11,726 nucleotides of DNA, from NCBI GenBank assembly GCA_002453475.1, contig DKGY01000031.1, forward strand, positions 1 to 11,726, written 5' to 3'. The notes under the pieces are model-generated. The model worked only from the letters and a program-made list of their open reading frames with translations, was not told where the DNA came from and made no database searches. Positions 6,442 to 11,726 of the stretch are shown piece after piece. Both the position numbers and the translations under genes were made by a program. Position 1 is the stretch's first letter. The number at the start of each line of letters is the position of its first letter. The stretch comes from Clostridium sp. UBA6758 (GTDB taxonomy: Bacteria > Bacillota > Clostridia > Clostridiales > Clostridiaceae).

Positions 6442-7056
6442 ATGAGTAAAAAAATGAAAAAGTTTTTTGGTTTTCTTTTAGTTCTAGTTATGACCTTAGC
6501 TATTAATGTAAATGCAAATATAAATGCCTTTGCAAATGCTAATGAAACTGTTAATGTTCAGATTCAGATGAATGGAGAGACTTATATTAATGAAACAGTA
6601 AAGCTTAATGATTTAAAATCTAAATTAAGTTCAATAAATTCAGATCATCTATATAGTACACAACCCTATACTAATTATGCTACCGAAGGTATAAAGACAC
6701 CAACTACAGCTGATGCTTTAATTTTTGCATATAACCAATACTATATGAGTCAGGGATCAGCAGAGGTAACTCCATTACTTGATACTAATTATCCAAATAC
6801 AGAAGCTGCTATTAGCTATAATTGGGATTTGAAGCCATATACTGGTAATCCAGGAATCTACTTTATTTACTTTGATGGAATGACAACTGTAGATAATGGT
6901 ACTATTCAAAATTCAGATGGTACCCATACTTGGACTGGTGAGGCATGGACTTTCTATGTAAATGGAGTAAAATCAAATTCATATGCTAGTAACATCTCAT
7001 TAACAGATGGTATGACAATTACTTTTAATTATGGTACAGTATCTGAGACTTGGTAA
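6442..7056 (+). CDS. Secreted DUF4430/transcobalamin-beta-like protein, copy 1
   Basis: ATG 6442 (204 residues) is preferred over an in-frame TTG at 6427 because GGGGAGG (6429-6435) sits 6 nt before it and overlaps the longer version. Residues 1-33 are a Sec signal peptide: KKMKK, a hydrophobic core FFGFLLVLVMTLA, and cleavage near AFANA. There is no lipobox cysteine and no membrane anchor, so the product should be released or held by a partner. The mature part (about 170 residues) ends in a region resembling DUF4430, the fold of the C-terminal beta domain of intrinsic factor and transcobalamin: WTFYVNGVKSNSYASNI, then LTDGMTITFNYG (187-198). The assignment is by pattern. As the first gene behind a cobalamin riboswitch it probably binds cobalamin or helps a surface receptor do so. 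Ligand binding is inferred. Confidence 0.83.
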   Translation: MSKKMKKFFGFLLVLVMTLAINVNANINAFANANETVNVQIQMNGETYINETVKLNDLKSKLSSINSDHLYSTQPYTNYATEGIKTPTTADALIFAYNQYYMSQGSAEVTPLLDTNYPNTEAAISYNWDLKPYTGNPGIYFIYFDGMTTVDNGTIQNSDGTHTWTGEAWTFYVNGVKSNSYASNISLTDGMTITFNYGTVSETW

Positions 7057-7132
7057 AATTAGGGGATAAAATATTTTAATAAATAATTAAGATTTATAAA
7101 AAATGATATGAAGGTAACAAATACTTTTATTA

Positions 7133-7223
7133 GTTTTAAGAAAACCACCTGCTATGCAGATGGAACGCAAAATGCTTATAGTCACAGTGCAAGCCACCCG
7201 TTTTACGGGTGGTTATGACTATA
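7133..7223 (+). mobile_element. 91-bp palindromic insert, possible IS200/IS605-type remnant
   Basis: Comparison of the two gene leaders shows this block only in unit 2: unit 1 has CTTTTATTA-TG-ATGAATTA, while unit 2 has CTTTTATTA, then the block, then ATGAATTA. It contains an imperfect hairpin CCACCTGC/GCAGATGG (7145-7152, 7156-7163; one mismatch), a perfect hairpin CCACCCG/CGGGTGG (7194-7200, 7206-7212), and an outer arm pair TTATAGTCA/TGACTATAA (7176-7184, 7216-7224; the last base is flanking). It is richer in G+C than its surroundings and has no coding frame. No target duplication is visible. Short subterminal hairpins and lack of duplication fit ends of IS200/IS605 elements or their non-autonomous relatives. 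The family is a judgement by eye. Confidence 0.65.
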
Positions 7224-7284
7224 ATGAATTAAAAGGGCAAGATAAATGTTATGTTAAGGGGATAAAAGATTGGAGAGAATTATA

Positions 7285-7899
7285 ATGAGTAAAAAAATGA
7301 AAAAGTTTTTTGGTTTTCTTTTAGTTTTAGTTATGACCTTAGCTATTAGTGTAAATGCAAATATAAATGCCTTTGCAAATGCTAATGAAACTGTTAATGT
7401 TCAGATTCAGATGAATGGAGAGACTTATATTAATGAAACAGTAAAGCTTAATGATTTAAAATCTAAATTAAGTTCAATAAATTCAGATCATTTATATAGT
7501 ACACAACCATATACTAATTATGCTACCGAAGGTATAAAGACACCAACTACAGCTGATGCTTTAATTTTTGCTTATAATCAATATTATATGAGTCAGGGAG
7601 CAACAGAGGTAACTCCATTACTTGATTCTAATTATCCCAATACAGAAGCTGCTATTAGCTATAATTGGGATTTAAAGCCAAGTGCTGGCAAGCCAGGAAT
7701 CTACTTTCTTTACTTCGATAGAATGCCAACTGTAGATAAAGGTACTGTTCAAAATCCTGATGGCACTCATACTTGGACTGGTGATACATGGACTTTATAT
7801 GTAAACGGAGTAAAATCAAATTTATATTCTAGTAACGTTTCATTAACAGATGGTATGACAATTATTTTTGATTATGGTGCAGTATCAGAAACTTGGTAA
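7285..7899 (+). CDS. Secreted DUF4430/transcobalamin-beta-like protein, copy 2
   Basis: A paralogue of the gene at 6442, also 204 residues, with ATG 7285 chosen by the same logic. By my count 182 of 204 residues match. Only one difference (Asn22 to Ser, in the signal peptide) falls before residue 106, and the other 21 lie in residues 106-199. The signal peptide and cleavage region are otherwise the same. The C-terminal DUF4430-like part reads WTLYVNGVKSNLYSSNV and LTDGMTIIFDYG. Its ribosome binding site is GGAGAG (7272-7277) instead of GGGGAGG, so it is probably translated less well. The leader also carries the 91-bp insert. Both copies lie in the same riboswitch-controlled transcript unless the insert stops it. 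The product may have a shifted ligand or partner preference; this is inferred from where the changes fall. Confidence 0.82.
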   Translation: MSKKMKKFFGFLLVLVMTLAISVNANINAFANANETVNVQIQMNGETYINETVKLNDLKSKLSSINSDHLYSTQPYTNYATEGIKTPTTADALIFAYNQYYMSQGATEVTPLLDSNYPNTEAAISYNWDLKPSAGKPGIYFLYFDRMPTVDKGTVQNPDGTHTWTGDTWTLYVNGVKSNLYSSNVSLTDGMTIIFDYGAVSETW

Positions 7900-7921
7900 A
7901 ATTAGATAATAAAGATATTTT

Positions 7922-7959
7922 ACAGATGATTAAAGACTTCTTTGATCATCTGTTTATTT
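7922..7959 (+). terminator. Hairpin between copy 2 and the large secreted protein gene
   Basis: ACAGATGATTAAA (7922-7934) pairs with TTTGATCATCTGT (7941-7953) over 13 bp with one U-G wobble and a 6-nt loop, followed by TTATTT. The T run is short and interrupted. It may be a leaky terminator that lowers expression of the large gene relative to the small secreted proteins, or a stability hairpin. The next ribosome binding site starts just after it. Confidence 0.6.
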
Positions 7960-7969
7960 GGGGGAGAAA

Positions 7970-10900
7970 ATGAATAAAATAAAAAGATTTATCGTATATC
8001 TATGCGTAATGTGTATTGTTATAACAGCAATTCCTGTTAAAGTCTTTGCTAAAGATGAAGAATCTAGTAAATCTACAGAGTTAACCAGTTTAATAGTAGC
8101 ATGTGGGATGCAGATGCAGAATTCAATTTCATGGAAGGCTTCACAAGCCAATAAGATAGAAGGTACAGATAATGTTTATTACGCTGATATTTCTAGTGGA
8201 ACTCTTGGATTTTTAAGAATTACAGGTACTAGAAAATCAAATACAGCAAAAATTACTATTGAGGATATGACAGATCCAGAGAATAAATCTAAAAAAGATT
8301 TATCTATTAACTATGATAAAGGTTATAAACTTAATGACCAAAATAAACTAGTTGAAAATAAAGAAAATAATCCCTTCTGTAGCCTGGAAAAAAATTCAAG
8401 TATGGAAAATTTTATAAAAGCTGCCGGGGGAACCAATGTATTTAAAATAACAGTAGAAGATGGAGATAAGAAAGAAGAAAATTATTTAGTAGTTTCCTTT
8501 AAAAAATCTGCCAGGGATTTAAATAATAACTGGCCAGATAAAATTAATATATTAGATGGAAAAACTTCTAAGCCCTTAGCTGATGAATATCAATATGGCA
8601 ACGAAATTATGACAAAAACTAAGGGAATCGGAGTTTGTGGAGAAGATGGAAAGTGTAAAATTCCAGACAGTACTTCATCTATAAGATTGCAATTAGAAAA
8701 ATCAGTGACATCATCTAAAGATGCTTTTTATGAAGGTTGTAAAGATGGGTTTTATAGGACAAATTCCTATGAAATTAGCTTGAATGGAGGACCATGGAAA
8801 CAAATTGGTGGCAATGAAATAAGTGAAGAGTTTGCTTTAAAACAAGGATTAAATATAATTCAGCTTACTACAAGTTCAATTGAAGCTTTCCAAGAACGAA
8901 GATCAGAGATACTTGGAGGAATAACTCTTTTACTATATAGAGATGGAGAAAACACCTATGAAGTTCCAAAAGGAACAGATACTTCTATAAAATCTGTAAA
9001 GATATTTCAAGGAGCTAATGATAAAGCTCATGGAACAGATAGATTTGCAGAGCTATTGTCTACTAATAAAGTTGATGAAAAAGCAAGTATTAATTTAACT
9101 TCTTCAAATCCCTATGTATATATGCAAGTAGAAACTAATGATCCAGCGGCAGAGGTATTTATACCAAATAGTAAAGTCATTGATGGAGGATACTTTTTAA
9201 AATTAGATAGTGATAAAAATGATGCAATTCCAATTAGTGTTATTCCGGCTAATGGGGATACAGGTGCTCAGGCATTGCATAATATAAACATTAACTGGCA
9301 GATTACGGATGCAATCCTAGACAAGCTAGAGGTTACTGGAGGTAAATTAACAAAATCTTATGAGAAAAATATAAAGGATTATTATCTTATACCTGATTCC
9401 TTTGATTCTAATGTAAGTTTAAATTTTATTCCAGGAACAGGAAGTAATGTTGAAGTTTATTTAAATAGAATTGATTCTAAGCCTATTGGAGTTACAAATA
9501 ATACTGTAGAAGCAGATCCTTCAAAAGTGCATCAGGTTATATTTAAGGCTACTTCTTTAGATGGATTTACAAATAATTATACTGTTGCAATTAAGAGGCC
9601 AGATTCCGAGGATACATCAGGCGATTATGAGAAGACAAAGGAAAAAGCTTCAACAATATTAAAGAACGCTATTGATGGATGCAAAAATAAACAAAAAGAT
9701 AAAATGAATGAAGCATATTGGGATATTTTTGCTATGACTAGTGCTAATGAAAGCTTAGATGGATACTATGTATATGATGTAACGAAGCATAGACTAAATC
9801 AAGCTACGGATTATGCTGGTATTATTTTAGAACTAACTATGATTGGAGAAAATCCATATAATTATGGCGGTGTAAACTATGTAGAAGGACTTAAAAATCT
9901 TAGAGATGAAAAGGGGTCTTATGGACCTTTTGCCTGTAATATTTGGGCATTATATGCACTAGATGCTGCAGGATGTTATGATGAGGATTTAGTTAAAATT
10001 GTAGCTAACCAAGCATGTAGTAAGGGTTTTGATTTAGATATGCGTGGTTGGGCTCTTGCAGCAATTCAAAACCATTTAGATGTAGAAGGAGTTGCTGAAA
10101 AAAGCGCAATAGCTGTTGAAGGTATGAAGCTAAGTCAAGATGGTTCTGGTACAGATAAGGTAGCCTTCGAAAACCCTTACTATTCCAATAGTAACCTTTC
10201 TAGTCATGCTTCTGTAATAATGGGACTTACTGCTGCAGGAATTAATATAGAAGATGAAGATTGGAAGGTAGATGGAGTTTCTCCATTAGATTTAATAGAG
10301 AAACGTCAAGATGAAAATGGAGCCTTTGCATTTGAATCAGGAGATCAAGGTAACTATAATACACAAGTTATTATAGGCCTAGGAGGAGTTGTTAATAGAG
10401 ATAATGTTTGGACAGCTCAAGTTCTTACTTTAGATAAGGTAGAGAAACTTTTAGCAAAAGCAAAGGAAGTTAAAACAAATCCAATAATTCAAAAGCAAAT
10501 AGATGCACAAAGAGAAAAGCTGGAAGAATTATATAATAAAAACTTTGGTAATGCCCTTGGCATGGGAGAAGATTATTATGCTTTATATGATTTAGTAGGT
10601 TTAGCTGATGAAAGTTGGAAACCTAACACCTTCATGGGGACAGAGGAAGAAAAGAAGGAAGTAGAGGATGTTATAAAGCAAATTGAAGAAATTTCAGATA
10701 TAAAAAAGTTAACTTATGCAGATAAAGCTAAAGTAGAATCTGCAAAAAGTGCTTACGATAGATTAAAACGTGTTCGTGTTCCAGGAAAAGAAGTTGGAAT
10801 GACATTATTACAACATTATGTAAATAATAGTTATGTTTTAGATGAGGCTATTGCTTTCATTGAAAGTGAAGAAAAGCTGCATAAGGAAGATGCAGAGAAG

Positions 10901-11726
10901 TTAACTAATGAAATTTTAAAGTATAAGGATATAGATTCTATTAAGTTAGAGGATAAAAACAACATTATGGACTTAAAGCAGAAGGTTGATGGCTTAGGTG
11001 AAGAAGTTTCTAAGTGGATTTCAGGCGAAACAGTACAGACTTTAAATGAAGCTGTTAATCGTGTTATTAATTTAGAAGTAGCAACTCCAGTTATTACGGA
11101 AATTAAGAAATTAGAAGAGGGAGTTACTATCTTAGATGGACCTTTCTTGAAGGAAGTAAGAGCTATGTATGAAGCATTAACTAAAGACCAAAAAGCTTTA
11201 GTTAAAAATTATTCCGTACTGGTAAGTTCAGAAAAGGAGTTTAACAAGCTTCAGATTGAAAATGTAGTAAATCAAATTAAGGAATTACCAGAACCAAGTA
11301 GTTTAAAGAAAATACTTGATGGAAAAGCAGAAGAAATTACAATTACTCCAAAGCAAATTGAAAAGATTGCAAAGGCTAAAGCTACATACGATGCTTTAAC
11401 ACCAGAGCAACAAGCTGCTAATGAAGCAATGGAAAATGGAGAGGCCTTAGTGACAAAATTATCAGAGGATGTACTCATAGCTGAGGAATATGAAGGTTAT
11501 ATAGAAGCATACTTAGAGCCATTAGTTGAAAAAATTAAAAACTTTAATATTCCAATGAATGCAAATCAAGTAAGCTATGCAAAGGAAATTCTTGATGCAT
11601 ATAACAAAAATGAAAATGCAAAGACATACTTAGATAGTATATCTGGAATAAGGGATAAAATCACTAGTATTAAAAAGGGTGTCGAAGAATGGAACGAAGC
11701 ATTTAAAAAAGCTGATTCTGTTAATC
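7970..11726 (+). CDS. Large secreted protein with cadherin-like and transcobalamin-alpha/prenyltransferase-like domains, 3' partial
   Basis: I translated this frame from ATG 7970 (behind GGGGGAG) to the window end and found no stop: 1252 codons, C-terminus outside. Residues 1-27 are a signal peptide, cleaved after KVFA. Residues 28-450 are beta-rich and unrecognised. Residues about 453-543 match a cadherin-like beta-sandwich (LEVTGGKLTKSY to NNYTVAIKR). Residues about 556-815 form a helical region with toroid-like repeats (YGPFACNIWALYALDAAG; SSHASVIMGLTAAGI; QDENGAFAF; NTQVIIGLGG), as in prenyltransferase-like and intrinsic-factor alpha domains. From 816 on there are helical modules with the surface-protein pattern AYDALTPEQQ and LTKDQKALVKNY, probably a stalk. 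A sortase signal, S-layer motif or further DUF4430 domain may lie downstream. The likely role is a cell-surface cobalamin-capture protein. Fold assignments are by eye and the function is inferred from the riboswitch. Confidence 0.8.
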   Translation, partial: MNKIKRFIVYLCVMCIVITAIPVKVFAKDEESSKSTELTSLIVACGMQMQNSISWKASQANKIEGTDNVYYADISSGTLGFLRITGTRKSNTAKITIEDMTDPENKSKKDLSINYDKGYKLNDQNKLVENKENNPFCSLEKNSSMENFIKAAGGTNVFKITVEDGDKKEENYLVVSFKKSARDLNNNWPDKINILDGKTSKPLADEYQYGNEIMTKTKGIGVCGEDGKCKIPDSTSSIRLQLEKSVTSSKDAFYEGCKDGFYRTNSYEISLNGGPWKQIGGNEISEEFALKQGLNIIQLTTSSIEAFQERRSEILGGITLLLYRDGENTYEVPKGTDTSIKSVKIFQGANDKAHGTDRFAELLSTNKVDEKASINLTSSNPYVYMQVETNDPAAEVFIPNSKVIDGGYFLKLDSDKNDAIPISVIPANGDTGAQALHNININWQITDAILDKLEVTGGKLTKSYEKNIKDYYLIPDSFDSNVSLNFIPGTGSNVEVYLNRIDSKPIGVTNNTVEADPSKVHQVIFKATSLDGFTNNYTVAIKRPDSEDTSGDYEKTKEKASTILKNAIDGCKNKQKDKMNEAYWDIFAMTSANESLDGYYVYDVTKHRLNQATDYAGIILELTMIGENPYNYGGVNYVEGLKNLRDEKGSYGPFACNIWALYALDAAGCYDEDLVKIVANQACSKGFDLDMRGWALAAIQNHLDVEGVAEKSAIAVEGMKLSQDGSGTDKVAFENPYYSNSNLSSHASVIMGLTAAGINIEDEDWKVDGVSPLDLIEKRQDENGAFAFESGDQGNYNTQVIIGLGGVVNRDNVWTAQVLTLDKVEKLLAKAKEVKTNPIIQKQIDAQREKLEELYNKNFGNALGMGEDYYALYDLVGLADESWKPNTFMGTEEEKKEVEDVIKQIEEISDIKKLTYADKAKVESAKSAYDRLKRVRVPGKEVGMTLLQHYVNNSYVLDEAIAFIESEEKLHKEDAEKLTNEILKYKDIDSIKLEDKNNIMDLKQKVDGLGEEVSKWISGETVQTLNEAVNRVINLEVATPVITEIKKLEEGVTILDGPFLKEVRAMYEALTKDQKALVKNYSVLVSSEKEFNKLQIENVVNQIKELPEPSSLKKILDGKAEEITITPKQIEKIAKAKATYDALTPEQQAANEAMENGEALVTKLSEDVLIAEEYEGYIEAYLEPLVEKIKNFNIPMNANQVSYAKEILDAYNKNENAKTYLDSISGIRDKITSIKKGVEEWNEAFKKADSVN

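Larger units (their letters stand above)
6339..7935 (+). repeat. Tandem direct duplication, two units of about 750-840 bp
   Basis: Unit 1 (6339 to about 7092) and unit 2 (7093 to about 7935) each hold a leader beginning TTTATAAAAAATGAT, a conserved TTAAGGGGATAAAAGATTGG before the ribosome binding site, and a 204-codon gene. Weaker similarity (TAAAATTAG, ATATTTTA) continues after the stops. Unit 2 is longer because of a 91-bp insert in its leader. Confidence 0.93.

Noticed and set aside
6339..7935. CRISPR-like or satellite repeat array
   Set aside because: There are only two units, each carrying a full gene; it is a simple gene duplication.
7954..8151. 65-codon open frame on the minus strand
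   Set aside because: Antisense to the signal peptide and start of the large secreted protein gene; no family resemblance.
11272..11478. 68-codon open frame on the minus strand
   Set aside because: Antisense to the helical stalk of the large secreted protein.

Overview
The window is AT-rich, uses clostridial-style codons and strong purine ribosome binding sites, and carries a bacterial microcompartment (BMC) operon typical of anaerobic Firmicutes. I infer a member of the Clostridia; species cannot be told from the sequence. All genes are on the + strand, and the first and last run off the window.

Region 1 (1-5536) is the distal part of a BMC operon: a partial EutJ-like chaperone, a circularly permuted GrpU/EutS-type shell protein with a GTCPQ motif, a EutN/CcmL-type vertex pentamer, a EutQ-like cupin, a BMC-H shell protein with a long acidic linker and an extra C-terminal domain, a CoA-acylating aldehyde dehydrogenase with a C-terminal encapsulation peptide, a PduL phosphotransacylase with an N-terminal encapsulation peptide, and a plain PduA/PduJ-type BMC-H protein. 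A strong intrinsic terminator ends the operon. Together they encode a shell plus the core route aldehyde -> acyl-CoA -> acyl-phosphate, with EutQ a possible acyl/acetate kinase. The signature enzyme that makes the aldehyde lies upstream of the window. The GrpU-like protein and the C-terminal tag on the dehydrogenase suggest a glycyl-radical-enzyme (GRM) compartment rather than a B12-dependent Eut or Pdu one. That is an inference.

Region 2 (5537-6441) has no convincing protein gene. It holds a consensus sigma-A promoter, a cobalamin riboswitch whose 9-bp P1 helix can be drawn, a hairpin that would compete with P1, and a candidate terminator.

Region 3 (6442-11726) is the riboswitch-controlled module. 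It has two tandem copies (89% identical) of a secreted 204-residue protein with a DUF4430/transcobalamin-beta-like domain, then a very large secreted protein (at least 1252 residues, open at the window end) with a cadherin-like beta-sandwich, a prenyltransferase/transcobalamin-alpha-like helical toroid and a helical surface-protein stalk. In animal intrinsic factor and transcobalamin the toroid and the beta domain sit in one chain; here they appear to be split over separate secreted proteins under a B12 riboswitch. A surface cobalamin-capture system is the most interesting hypothesis in the window. A 91-bp palindromic insert resembling an IS200/IS605 remnant interrupts the leader of the second copy, and a hairpin separates that copy from the large gene.
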